NCBI RefSeq assembly: GCF_000980895.1
Contig: NZ_LAZX01000088.1
Span: 62,001 to 126,000 of the forward strand
Length of the DNA: 64,000 bases
Direction of reading: 5' to 3'
Source of the DNA: Sphingomonas sp. Ag1
GTDB taxonomy: Bacteria > Pseudomonadota > Alphaproteobacteria > Sphingomonadales > Sphingomonadaceae
Within the stretch, counting starts at the first letter, position 1; each line of letters starts with the position of its first letter. Position numbers and translations under genes: made by a program. The notes below the pieces were generated by a model. The model did not search any database. It was not told the origin of the DNA and was given only the letters and a program-made list of their open reading frames with translations. Shown piece after piece: positions 30,887-39,732 of this stretch.

Positions 30887-32418
30887 GCATTCTCACGCAT
30901 CGCATCGCCGAACCTTTGCTTGAGTTCGGTCACGGGCAGCAGATGGAAGCGCCAAAAGATGGGCTCTTCCTCTTCGGGCCGCTCGAAGGCCCCGATGGCC
31001 GCTCCCAGGTGCGCTTGGGCGTCATCGGGACGGAGAGCGGCGTCGGCCTATCCCGCCGCTGGTTAGAGCGGATCAGCCTACATATCCCCGGCAAGGTCGA
31101 TGCGAAGGGCAAGCCCGTTCTATGGGCACCCGCATGGCCAGGCTTCGAGGCCTGCTTCGGCATCGCGCTGCCAACCCGCGGCATGGTCGAGCTAGCGCTC
31201 AAGAGCGGCGACATCGATCATTGCATCAAGAAGAACAATCGCGCCGACGCGGTCCGATCCACGGTGCTGCTGTTCGCCGACGCGATCCGCGCGCACATCC
31301 GCGCCGAGGAGCGCCGTCCCGACGTCTGGCTCGTTGTCGTTCCGGACGTCGTCTATCGCTACGGACGTCCCCAGGTAGCACCACCGCCCAGAGACGAGCG
31401 CACTCCCTCTGACATCACGAGCTTCAAGGACGCCAAACGCTTCTTCCAGATGGGCGGCGACCTGTTCCCAGACACGGTGCGGGATGCCGAAACCTACCTG
31501 TTCTCGAGCAATTTCCACCACCAGTTGAAAGCCGAGTTGCTGCAGGACGGCGTCGTCCTCCAGCTGATCCTCGAAAGCACGCTGGTCGACCGCAACCTCA
31601 ACATCACCAACGACCGCCGGCGCGGCCTCCAGGACGAGGCCACGGTTGCCTGGAACTTCTGCACCACGCTCTACTTCAAGATGGACGCCAAGCCGTGGGC
31701 GCTGGCCCATGTCCGCCCTGGCGTTTGCTACGTCGGACTGGTGTTTAAGAACGACGACACGCCTGCGGCAACGGGCGAAGCCTGTTGCGCCGCGCAGATG
31801 TTCCTCAACTCAGGCGACGGTCTCGTATTTCGCGGCGCCCTTGGGCCCTGGTACTCCGACGAGCGCAAGGAATATCACCTGTCGAGGAGCGCGGCGGCGA
31901 ATTTGATGACCTCGGTGGTCGAGGGCTATAAGCTCAAGCACGGCAAGCCACCGAACCAGCTGTTCATCCATGGCCGTCACCGCTTTTCCCACGATGAGTG
32001 GGACGGCTTTTGCAGCGCAGTGCCCACTGAAACACAGCTGGTAGGAGTCAGGATCAAGCAGCTCGATGATGTTCGGCTGTTCCGCCCCTCTGCGTCGACA
32101 CCGGTCCTGCGCGGCACAGCCCTTACCGTGGGTGACTGGTCAGGTTACCTTTGGGCGCGGGGGTTCGTGCCGCGGCTGGCAGGGTATCAAGGGTTCGAGA
32201 CACCCAAGCCGCTCACCGTCGACGTGACGCATGGCGAAGGGGACATTGTAGAGGTGCTCGGCGACATCCTTGCGCTCACCAAGGTAAACTATAACGCCTG
32301 CGATTTTGCGAGCGCCCTGCCCGTGACGCTCAAGTTCGCCGACCGGGTGGGTGAGATCCTGATGGCGTCGCCTCATACCGTTACCGCACCGCCGCTGCCG
32401 TTCCGGCACTACATCTGA
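30883..32418 (+). CDS. Short prokaryotic Argonaute (MID-PIWI), SPARTA
   Basis: A 511-residue short Argonaute containing only MID and PIWI domains. The position of the first PIWI catalytic Asp reads YVGLVF (283-288), so the slicer site looks inactive, as known for short Argonautes. The conserved WNFCTTLYFKMDAKPW segment and the C-terminal YNACDFASALPVTLKFADRV fit the PIWI fold. It should load a guide and sense invader nucleic acid, activating the TIR partner encoded upstream. No PAZ domain is present. Start overlaps the TIR gene. Confidence 0.85.
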   Translation: MSILTHRIAEPLLEFGHGQQMEAPKDGLFLFGPLEGPDGRSQVRLGVIGTESGVGLSRRWLERISLHIPGKVDAKGKPVLWAPAWPGFEACFGIALPTRGMVELALKSGDIDHCIKKNNRADAVRSTVLLFADAIRAHIRAEERRPDVWLVVVPDVVYRYGRPQVAPPPRDERTPSDITSFKDAKRFFQMGGDLFPDTVRDAETYLFSSNFHHQLKAELLQDGVVLQLILESTLVDRNLNITNDRRRGLQDEATVAWNFCTTLYFKMDAKPWALAHVRPGVCYVGLVFKNDDTPAATGEACCAAQMFLNSGDGLVFRGALGPWYSDERKEYHLSRSAAANLMTSVVEGYKLKHGKPPNQLFIHGRHRFSHDEWDGFCSAVPTETQLVGVRIKQLDDVRLFRPSASTPVLRGTALTVGDWSGYLWARGFVPRLAGYQGFETPKPLTVDVTHGEGDIVEVLGDILALTKVNYNACDFASALPVTLKFADRVGEILMASPHTVTAPPLPFRHYI

Positions 32419-32576
32419 TCCCATGAGCGCCGACTGATGCCGATGGCAGGTCGAGCGTAAGGCGAAGACTCTGACGTCCACCAATTTAGGTGCAATCCGC
32501 TATTTCGGAAGCGTGCCGCCGGGCAGATGCCGTCCACCATTTCAGGAAAACCTACAGCTTCGATACGATCCTGACC

Positions 32577-33842
32577 ATGATCATCGACATCCCAACCGCC
32601 GGCGAATTTCATGCCGCCGGCCTCAAGCAGGTTCACCTGGCGTGGCAGATCGCGATGGACTCGGTGCATGATTACGATGGTGCAACGTACTACAAGCTGG
32701 CCGACGAAACGCCCGAGGAAGCGGTTGAGGAATTTTGGCAGCGCTCGCAGCCCGCGCTCGCCAACGCGTACAGCCTCATCCAGCAAGGCATGGAGCTGGC
32801 GCTCAAGGGTCGGATCGCGGCGGTATCGCCCTATCTCCTGATTGGTGGGCCGAAGGATTGGCCGAAGGGCACCGCCACTGGGCCGGTCTCGTTCGGTGAA
32901 TTTCGCACGCTCGACGCCACGGACCTCATACCCGTCCATAACAGTGTGGTTGCCTCTCCCTTGGACGAGCCGTTCAAGACGTTCTGGGAACAAGTCAGGC
33001 GCGATCGCAACAAGATCATGCATTCATCGGCGCCGGGCACGTTCACGCCCGAGCAGGTGGTGAAGACGCTGCTGACAGCGATCGAAGCGCTCTTTTCGGA
33101 GGTCCCGTGGGCGCAACGGTTGATCGAATTGGAGGACGAGAGCAAATTCGCCTCGCTCGGCTTCGTCGACAATGCCCGAAACCACGTCCTGCGACAGATC
33201 GCCACCGCCATCCGTCATCTGAAGCCCGCTGAGGCCAAGCGCTTCTTCGGCTATGATGACGATCGGCGGGGCTATGTGTGCCCGCACTGCTATTTCGCGT
33301 CGAACCGCGATTGGCAGGACGACTGGCCCCGCCTTGCTCAGTTGACGACCAAATCGCCTGGGGCGACCGAGCTCTACTGCCTAGTGTGCGAAGAGACGAC
33401 TGTTACCGAGCGCGCGCCGTGCGGTCAGACCGAATGCAAGGGCGATGTCATCAACGAAGGGATCTGCCTGACGTGCACACATAGCCAGGACGAGTGTTTC
33501 GACGTCGCATCCGGCTTGGTGGATTCGACGCTCTCCAAGGCCGATCACTGCTACGACTTCGTGTTTGGCTACGGCACCGCTGGCGCTGGGGGCTACTTCG
33601 CAGGCGACCAGCAGACCCTTGCCAATGACGCAGACGCTAAAGAGCATGGCAGATTTGCCATGCGCGAGAAGCATCTTCAGCGGTGGAACACGGTCTCGAT
33701 CATGCATGTGCAGCGGCGTAACTTCCCCGATCTCACCGATGCAGATCGGGTGCTAGGTCATTGGAGCCGAAATGGCGACAATCTCGATTGGATCGACGGT
33801 GTCCGTGCCGATCGCCCAGATATGGGAGGCCTATCGGAATGA
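32577..33842 (+). CDS. HEPN-like/zinc-ribbon protein of unknown family
   Basis: I do not recognise this 421-residue protein. The N-terminal helical part ends with RRDRNKIMHS, containing Arg144-Asn-x3-His149, which matches the HEPN ribonuclease pattern (R-N/x-x3-H). The middle has CPHC (235-238), CLVC (268-271) and further Cys at 282, 287, 297 and 300, suggesting zinc ribbons for nucleic-acid binding. It begins 158 bases after the SPARTA genes and overlaps the integrase gene by four bases. An RNase used in defence is a reasonable but unproven idea. ATG 32577 is preferred; an upstream start at 32490 is possible. Confidence 0.6.
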   Translation: MIIDIPTAGEFHAAGLKQVHLAWQIAMDSVHDYDGATYYKLADETPEEAVEEFWQRSQPALANAYSLIQQGMELALKGRIAAVSPYLLIGGPKDWPKGTATGPVSFGEFRTLDATDLIPVHNSVVASPLDEPFKTFWEQVRRDRNKIMHSSAPGTFTPEQVVKTLLTAIEALFSEVPWAQRLIELEDESKFASLGFVDNARNHVLRQIATAIRHLKPAEAKRFFGYDDDRRGYVCPHCYFASNRDWQDDWPRLAQLTTKSPGATELYCLVCEETTVTERAPCGQTECKGDVINEGICLTCTHSQDECFDVASGLVDSTLSKADHCYDFVFGYGTAGAGGYFAGDQQTLANDADAKEHGRFAMREKHLQRWNTVSIMHVQRRNFPDLTDADRVLGHWSRNGDNLDWIDGVRADRPDMGGLSE

Positions 33843-34933
33843 GCCAAAACGACGGCGAAAGCCTCAAAGCGATCATGGCGGGCACCGTCGCGGTGCTCAA
33901 TCAGGTAACTTCCCTGGAGCCGTTTCTTCCTGACCTTTCGCCTGACGATCGCGAGCGGGTTGACGCTTATGTCGCGCGGGCCTCGGCCGAGGCGACGTTG
34001 CGCGCATACAAATCCGACTGGCGGCTTTTCTGTGCCTGGTGCGGGGAGAATGGATATCGGCCGCTTCCGGCGGCACCCGCAACCGTTGCAGCCTTTTTGA
34101 CCCTGCTTGCCGAACGCGGGTTCGTGCCGGCCGAGCCGCGGCGAACGAAGCGCGGCACTGTCCTCGAGCGCAGAGATCCCGTGCCGTTGGGCCGTGCCAC
34201 TGTCGGCCGTCGCTTGGCCGCAATCGTCTTCGCCCATCGCGCAGCGGACATGGAGCCCCCCACTACTCAGCCTGACGCCGCCCGTCTCGAGAAAGCCGTG
34301 CGCGGCATTCGTAAAGACAAAAAGGGAGAGCTCCCCGGAAAGAAGCGCGCGGCTGATGGGGACGTCCTTCGTGACATGCTCCGCAGTATCACAGGCGAGG
34401 ATCTCCGCGCCTATCGTGACAGGGCGCTGCTCGCCATCGGAATGGCCGGTGCAATGCGTCGCTCCGAATTGGTCGCGGTGACGGTCGGGCGGGTATCCGA
34501 AGATGGTCGAGGCCTGCTGATCCGCATTCCCTCCTCGAAAACCGATCAGGAAGGTCAAGGGCACACGGTCGCGATCCCAGACGGCCAGCGTCTCGAGCCG
34601 GTGCAGCATTATCGGGCATGGCTCGCTAAAGCTGGAATCGATAGCGGGCCAATCTTTCGCAAGCTGACACCGCAGGGTCGACTGACCGGGAAGGCAATGA
34701 GCGCGCAGGGCGTAGCACTGGTCGTCAAGGCGGCGGCTGTGGCTGCCGGCTATCCGCCGGAGCTCTTCTCAGGTCATAGCCTCCGAGCCGGGTTCCTGAC
34801 CGAAGCAGGACGCCAGAACGCAAACCTCTTCAAGATGAAAGAGCATAGCCGGCACGCTTCGCTCGAGATGGTCGCGGAGTATGTCCGCGATCATGAGCGG
34901 TTCCGAGAGCATGCAGGTGAGGGCTTCCTTTGA
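33839..34933 (+). CDS. Tyrosine recombinase/integrase
   Basis: A 364-residue tyrosine recombinase. An N-terminal SAM-like core-binding domain is followed by the catalytic domain with Arg208 (AMRRSE), Lys234, His313-x2-Arg316 (GHSLRAG), His339 and Tyr348 (MVAEYVR). It could integrate or excise a mobile cassette. Its start lies inside the preceding HEPN-like gene, and its stop overlaps the next open frame by the TTGA arrangement, so translation of all three may be linked. An attachment site was not identified. Confidence 0.87.
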   Translation: MSQNDGESLKAIMAGTVAVLNQVTSLEPFLPDLSPDDRERVDAYVARASAEATLRAYKSDWRLFCAWCGENGYRPLPAAPATVAAFLTLLAERGFVPAEPRRTKRGTVLERRDPVPLGRATVGRRLAAIVFAHRAADMEPPTTQPDAARLEKAVRGIRKDKKGELPGKKRAADGDVLRDMLRSITGEDLRAYRDRALLAIGMAGAMRRSELVAVTVGRVSEDGRGLLIRIPSSKTDQEGQGHTVAIPDGQRLEPVQHYRAWLAKAGIDSGPIFRKLTPQGRLTGKAMSAQGVALVVKAAAVAAGYPPELFSGHSLRAGFLTEAGRQNANLFKMKEHSRHASLEMVAEYVRDHERFREHAGEGFL

Positions 34934-35607
34934 AGTCACGCGGAGCCGCAATCTCCGCTGCCGCGCGTGCGATTAGCTTCCGGGCGCGGGCTGCAGGTGT
35001 AGCTGTGCGCGGTTGGGGTAGCGAAAAAATGGTCCTGGTGCGTCGGCCAGTCCGCCGGCGCATCGCGCGAGCCAGGCGATACGCGCGCCGCACCTTCCTG
35101 CTTGGGTGGGGCGCAGCCGGATTGGCCATTATCGTTCAGCTCCTGACGCCCATGGCTCTGCTGTATCTGTGGTTGCGCTCGCCGACGGCATCGAGCCATC
35201 TACCAAGTGCCGTCCTGCCATATGCGACCGTCCTGGTATTTATGGCCGGATATGTGTGCATCATGGTGCTGGGGACCGCGGCAAGCATTATCCTGAAGGC
35301 CGCGATCAAGGGCTACAGCTCCGGCACACGCAGCCTCGTTATCTTCCTGATGAGTATCGGACTTTATCTCTTCGTCGCATTCATGGGTGCCGTGGTGGGG
35401 CGTGAGGCGCCGAAACTTCCGGGGCAGGTCCCTGTGCTGCTGACGTTCTACATTGCGCTCTACGTGATGTTTTCAGGTTGGACCACCAAGCACATCTGGG
35501 ACCGGATTACCGACGACGGCCGGGACAGGCTGCACCTCTTCTTGGCTGGTCGCGCGATGCGACGCCGAGCGCAATCGCGCCTTACGGCTGTTGCCAGGCG
35601 GTCGTGA
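34930..35607 (+). CDS. Membrane protein of unknown function
   Basis: A 225-residue protein with four predicted hydrophobic helices (around LGWGAAGLAIIVQLL, LPYATVLVFMAGY, LVIFLMSIGLYLFVAF and VLLTFYIALYVMF) between Arg-rich ends. The N-terminal 40 residues are basic. The start is uncertain: TTG 34930 overlaps the integrase stop, while ATG 35029 would omit the first 33 residues. It overlaps the end of the convergent DUF4411 gene. No function can be assigned. Confidence 0.55.
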   Translation: MKSRGAAISAAARAISFRARAAGVAVRGWGSEKMVLVRRPVRRRIARARRYARRTFLLGWGAAGLAIIVQLLTPMALLYLWLRSPTASSHLPSAVLPYATVLVFMAGYVCIMVLGTAASIILKAAIKGYSSGTRSLVIFLMSIGLYLFVAFMGAVVGREAPKLPGQVPVLLTFYIALYVMFSGWTTKHIWDRITDDGRDRLHLFLAGRAMRRRAQSRLTAVARRS

Positions 35608-36079
35608 AGTCGAGAGCCTCGATCATGTCGAAAAGAGAGCAGCACGGGACCCCGAAGTCACGACAGACATCAGGCACCTTCCGGTTGGCACCCTGCTTGC
35701 CGGGTTTCGATACCTCGAAGCTTACGACCGTGCGTTCGCCCGGCTCGACGCGTCCGTAGGCCACCAGAAAGGGATCGCGCCCGACTAGCTCGACGCCGTT
35801 CTCGTCGAGGGGACCATAGCCTTGCAGGGTTGTATCGGCGACCAGCGCGGGGTCGAGATCCTCGGCCAGGATCAGCGCCGCGCGGCATTCTTCGGTGCAG
35901 AGCCAGTCCACGATGTCGCCCCGACCGGAGGTGACCTCCTCGAATTGCTCCAATGGAATTTTGACGTTGCCGAGGGTGCCTTGGTGTCGCAACCACTCCC
36001 AAAACACGGGAAAACGCCGGAGCGGATAGGCTCTGCGATCTCCTGTTATGAGCGTGTCGGCATCGAGCAGGTAGAGCAA
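35582..36079 (-). CDS. DUF4411 PIN-like toxin
   Basis: A 165-residue PIN-like protein of the DUF4411 family. The first Asp lies in LLDADTLI, and further acidic residues occur in LEQFEEVTSG and DLDPALVADT. DUF4411 proteins are encoded next to an Xre-ImmA/IrrE gene and behave as toxin-antitoxin pairs. It lies ten bases behind such a gene here. Expected action is RNA cleavage; the target is unknown. Confidence 0.8.
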   Translation of the reverse strand: MLYLLDADTLITGDRRAYPLRRFPVFWEWLRHQGTLGNVKIPLEQFEEVTSGRGDIVDWLCTEECRAALILAEDLDPALVADTTLQGYGPLDENGVELVGRDPFLVAYGRVEPGERTVVSFEVSKPGKQGANRKVPDVCRDFGVPCCSLFDMIEALDFTTAWQQP

Positions 36080-36089
36080 GCGACCCCCG

Positions 36090-37241
36090 CTATGCCATCT
36101 GTTCGGTCATGCGACCGATCGCCGTGGGTTTTACGCCGAGCACCTTGCCCGCCTTGGTCGTCGTCAAGGCGCCACCCGCGACCATCCGATCGACAAGCGC
36201 GAGGAGACCCTGTCCAACCCGGTGGCGCCTTACGACATAATAGTCAGGCGCGCCTTTCGCTGGCTTTCGCGGAAACTCGAGACGGTCCTCATCGAACCGG
36301 GCGGCGAGCTGCCGGTACATGGCCGCATCGATGAGGCGCTCCCGTAAGAGGTTGTAGGCGACCATCTTGCGGCTGACTTTGCGAGCGTTTGCAAAGACGC
36401 CGATTTGGTCGATCAATCCGTCTAGGTCGGCGACACCGGCGAGCTCCTGCAGCTCCTCGCGGCCAAGAAGGAATTTCGCCGCCGCGTCATCGCACAGCCG
36501 CTCGATCACCTGTTCGCTGTCATATCCGCTGATACCGCTCTGCCCCAAAAGGATGTGGCCGAGCTCATGAAGAAGCGTGAACGGCCAAGCTGCCTTGGAG
36601 TCCGTTTCATTGACGACGATGAACGGCGCGACCTCGTCCGCGAGAGCCATTCCCCGGAAAACACCTGGGCTGAGATTGCTCGTCCAGTGGCCGAGATTGC
36701 CGATGAGCAGCACATAGACGCCCGCAGCCTCAACCGCATCGCGCAAGATCCGGAAGGCTTGCTCGATCGTCCGGGCCTGGCGGTAACCCCCTCGATCAAG
36801 GTTCAGCAGTTCACCCATCGCCTGAGCAAGGGCATCCGCACCCGCCCGTGGGTCAATGGACCCGACGAACGTCCGGATTTCAGCCTCTTCGGCGTCTTCT
36901 AATGCACCACGAACAAGGGACTGGCGGGTGCGAACGTCACGGACCAGCGCACCGACGGTCGCCTCCGCTCCGGCCTCCCGATCCGGAAGCGTCCGAAAGT
37001 CATGGGTTCGGGGGGGCGCTGCCGGTGGTTCGGGTAGGTAGAACGTGAGCAATGGACGACGATAGCGATCCGCCATTTTGAGCAATTGGGGGCGGCTGGG
37101 CTCGCGATCGCCCGCCTCCATCTCCGCCAGGCGTGCAGCGGCGCTTTCACCGCCAAGACCGATCCCTTTGGCGGCATCCTCAAGCGTCAGGCCCGCGCTC
37201 TCGCGCGCCCATGACAGGATCTGAGGATTGACCTTCGGCAT
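36090..37241 (-). CDS. Xre-type HTH plus ImmA/IrrE metallopeptidase-like antitoxin
   Basis: A 383-residue protein. The N-terminal Xre helix-turn-helix (SAGLTLEDAAKGIGL through ARLAEMEAGDREPSR) is followed by an ImmA/IrrE domain with the zinc motif HELGH (225-229) and a downstream acidic stretch (RLCDDAAAKFLL) where the third ligand, usually Glu, would be Asp. It probably represses its own operon and neutralises the DUF4411 partner encoded just after it. Peptidase activity is not assured. Confidence 0.82.
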   Translation of the reverse strand: MPKVNPQILSWARESAGLTLEDAAKGIGLGGESAAARLAEMEAGDREPSRPQLLKMADRYRRPLLTFYLPEPPAAPPRTHDFRTLPDREAGAEATVGALVRDVRTRQSLVRGALEDAEEAEIRTFVGSIDPRAGADALAQAMGELLNLDRGGYRQARTIEQAFRILRDAVEAAGVYVLLIGNLGHWTSNLSPGVFRGMALADEVAPFIVVNETDSKAAWPFTLLHELGHILLGQSGISGYDSEQVIERLCDDAAAKFLLGREELQELAGVADLDGLIDQIGVFANARKVSRKMVAYNLLRERLIDAAMYRQLAARFDEDRLEFPRKPAKGAPDYYVVRRHRVGQGLLALVDRMVAGGALTTTKAGKVLGVKPTAIGRMTEQMA

Positions 37242-37360
37242 GCTTGGTGGGGCTACTCCGCTGATGATGTTCCCTTGCTATATGCCTATGGTGCAGGCCT
37301 CTGTCATCGCCGAAGCGCGGCGCGGAAGCTAAACCGTTGAAACATAGGGAGTGATGTCGA

Positions 37361-38221
37361 ATGGGGCAGGCGAAGCAGCGAGCAGCCGCGCGTGCAGGAG
37401 TTCACGCGGAAATTGATGCTCGGCTGCGGGGGCTCGGCATCGACACCACCCAGTTTGGCTTTTTCGATCAGCCGGCCTTTGCGGCGGAGGAAGGTCGCGA
37501 CGGCACCTTCCTCGATCAATACGCCTTGTGGGTGCAATCCCGCCCGCGCACCGCCGAATATGATGAGCGCGTCCGTGCGATCGTCCCCCGGCTCGCCGAA
37601 TTCCTGGCGGATCTGTTCGAACGTGAGGATATGCAGCGTAGCTGTGTTCATGTCTCGTCGATGATGCAGCGTATCCTCGATCGGCTCGGTGTCTGGAGTT
37701 TCGGGCTGAAAGGCTCGATGATTGCCGAAGTAGCCAGCGAAGATCTTTGGCGCGGACAGTCGATGTGTGACCTCTCCGATTTCCCTGGTGCCGAACTGGG
37801 CCACGCATGGGTCGTTGCGCCGCCTTTCGTGATCGTCGACGGAACGATCCGGCTGCAAAATCCTGTCGGCGACCCAATGAACAGCTACACCCCAGCCATT
37901 GTTGCGGTAGAGCATACGACGATGGTGAAGCCGACCGTCGACGACGTCGTTTCCGCTCAGCTTCGCGCCCGGATCGCTCGTGATGAAGGACGAGAAGACA
38001 GCCAACTCCATCACCGCCTGGTCCCAAACCTGAAGGATTTCAGTCGCAATTTCCCAAGCAGTGAGATCCGCTATGGCGAACTGGTACTCCGCTACGTCCC
38101 CGCTGGCGTGCGGATCAGCGATGTCGGGCTGGAGCAGATAAACGGCGCGGGCGAGAAACTTCGGGGTGATGAGGTTTGGAACGACCATGTCGCACCCGCC
38201 TTCGCCGACTTCATCGTTTGA
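37361..38221 (+). CDS. Unknown protein with a possible Cys-His-Asp triad
   Basis: A 286-residue protein that I cannot place in a named family. CVHVSSMMQRILDRLG (Cys95 at a helix start), LGHAWVVAPP (His148) and VIVDGTIRL (Asp160) have the order and spacing seen in papain-like and transglutaminase-like folds, where Cys, His and Asp form the active site. No signal peptide is seen. It lies in the accessory island, divergent from the ImmA/IrrE gene. A protease, deamidase or transglutaminase-like role is possible. Confidence 0.5.
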   Translation: MGQAKQRAAARAGVHAEIDARLRGLGIDTTQFGFFDQPAFAAEEGRDGTFLDQYALWVQSRPRTAEYDERVRAIVPRLAEFLADLFEREDMQRSCVHVSSMMQRILDRLGVWSFGLKGSMIAEVASEDLWRGQSMCDLSDFPGAELGHAWVVAPPFVIVDGTIRLQNPVGDPMNSYTPAIVAVEHTTMVKPTVDDVVSAQLRARIARDEGREDSQLHHRLVPNLKDFSRNFPSSEIRYGELVLRYVPAGVRISDVGLEQINGAGEKLRGDEVWNDHVAPAFADFIV

Positions 38222-38253
38222 TCCGGTTGGCTCGCACGGGTCGCGCTAGCTTT

Positions 38254-38784
38254 TTAGGCGGTGCCGGCGGGAGCGAGCGTCTCGGCGCTGATCATCCGGA
38301 CCGCAAGCTCGCCATGTCCAGCAAGCTGCTCGAGCAGCAAAACGCTGTGAGCCTCGGCGTCGTCTGCGGTGGTGAACATCTCCGTCGTGTAACGCCCACG
38401 CGCCATGCTGCAGCCTGGTATATCCTGAACTAGCGAGACGTAGCTGTCCGGCCAGCGACAGACGATGAGCCAGGGCCAGCCGGTGGTGGGTGGCTCATAG
38501 CGAGAAATCAGCACATTGTCCGAGACCAGGGCCGATGGACGGTGATCGAAAAAGTCTGGAGCCACGGGCCCCGGACGGGGAAGGTTCAGAAGGCGTTCCG
38601 CTTCCGCTTGTTCGTGGCTGGTCTCCAAAATCATCGCGTAATAGCGTCCGAGCCCGAGACCGTCGCCGCGCAGCGGTACGGGCACATCGACCAAGAGAAC
38701 GCTTGGCGCTGAGATGATCGTCGAGGGATAGAGCATTCGTCGTCGCGCGAGGTCATCGGACAGGCGGTAGGTCGCAAGGCTCAT
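38254..38784 (-). CDS. Hypothetical protein
   Basis: A 176-residue protein with no recognised family. The sequence is soluble and mixed alpha/beta, with the hydrophobic patches VLLVDVPVPL and WPWLIVCRWP. Met at 38784 was chosen because upstream residues look non-coding, although its ribosome site is weak. It is convergent with the Cys-His-Asp gene and divergent from the GIY-YIG gene. Confidence 0.5.
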   Translation of the reverse strand: MSLATYRLSDDLARRRMLYPSTIISAPSVLLVDVPVPLRGDGLGLGRYYAMILETSHEQAEAERLLNLPRPGPVAPDFFDHRPSALVSDNVLISRYEPPTTGWPWLIVCRWPDSYVSLVQDIPGCSMARGRYTTEMFTTADDAEAHSVLLLEQLAGHGELAVRMISAETLAPAGTA

Positions 38785-38888
38785 CTTTTTGTCCGTCGGT
38801 CGGAGCCGTCGGCATCGGCTCATTGAAGCCGCCACCACCCTGCTCCACAAGCATCCGCAGATTCCGGCAAGAAGCAGACTATGAACAT

Positions 38889-39725
38889 ATGGCGCTGACT
38901 TTCAACGCGGTCCTCGACGAAGCGGGCATAAGCCCTGATTCCGTTCGTCTCCTGCGGCATCAAACGCATTCTGCGGGCCGGACGCCTTATTCGCTCTGGC
39001 GCGACGATCGGGCGGGCTTCCTCGTGTATCAAAGCCTTCAGACGAGCCAGAACCGCGCTCGTCTTTCCGCAAGATATTGGGCGAGCTTCGTCGTGACGCC
39101 CGCGGCAGCCACCCTGTTCGTGGGACTTTACGAAATCTCGCTCATCGGGAGTGCGCCCGACGACATTGTCGACCCGCTGCGTCACAAGCTCGCAACCGAA
39201 GGCGGCACCCGGCCGCTCGATCTCTATGCGCAAACCTCCGTATTCGCGTTGGAGGACATGAGCGGCCGTTTGACCATCGACTGGGGCGCAGGAACCCGGA
39301 GTTGGATCCAGCGTGCCGGTAGCCAGGCGAAGGCTATACTCGAATTGAGCCGCACGTTTCAGGAGGAAGCGTTCCCAGGTTATGTGCGGTTCATCGGCAA
39401 CCTCTCGTCGCTGGAAGCACTGCCAAAGGGCTGGATCGCCGCGCTTACCGCGGCGCGGGGCGTTTACCTTCTGACCTGCCCGCGCACGCGCGAGCAATAT
39501 GTTGGTTCGGCCACAGGCGAGAGCGGTTTCTTCGGCCGCTGGCTCACCTACATCCGAGATGGCCATGGCGGCAATCTGGGTCTGAAAAGTCGCGACCCGA
39601 GCGACTATCAGGCCAGCATTCTCGAAGTGAGCGGATCAAGCGCCACCGTCGAGGAGATCATCGCTGCAGAGCAGCTTTGGAAAGCGAAGCTACAAAGCCG
39701 GGAGCTGGGCCTTAACCGTAATTGA
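38889..39725 (+). CDS. GIY-YIG nuclease-domain protein
   Basis: A 278-residue protein. The C-terminal third is a GIY-YIG nuclease: GVY at 191-193, YVG at 204-206, catalytic Arg217 in GRWLTYI, and Glu261 in AAEQLWKAKL. The N-terminal 180 residues form an unrecognised domain probably used for target recognition. Domains of this kind occur in homing, restriction and phage-defence nucleases; in this defence-rich island a defensive role is likely but unproven. ATG 38889 begins the conserved part; an earlier Met at 38823 is possible. Confidence 0.7.
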   Translation: MALTFNAVLDEAGISPDSVRLLRHQTHSAGRTPYSLWRDDRAGFLVYQSLQTSQNRARLSARYWASFVVTPAAATLFVGLYEISLIGSAPDDIVDPLRHKLATEGGTRPLDLYAQTSVFALEDMSGRLTIDWGAGTRSWIQRAGSQAKAILELSRTFQEEAFPGYVRFIGNLSSLEALPKGWIAALTAARGVYLLTCPRTREQYVGSATGESGFFGRWLTYIRDGHGGNLGLKSRDPSDYQASILEVSGSSATVEEIIAAEQLWKAKLQSRELGLNRN

Positions 39726-39732
39726 GGGTGTT

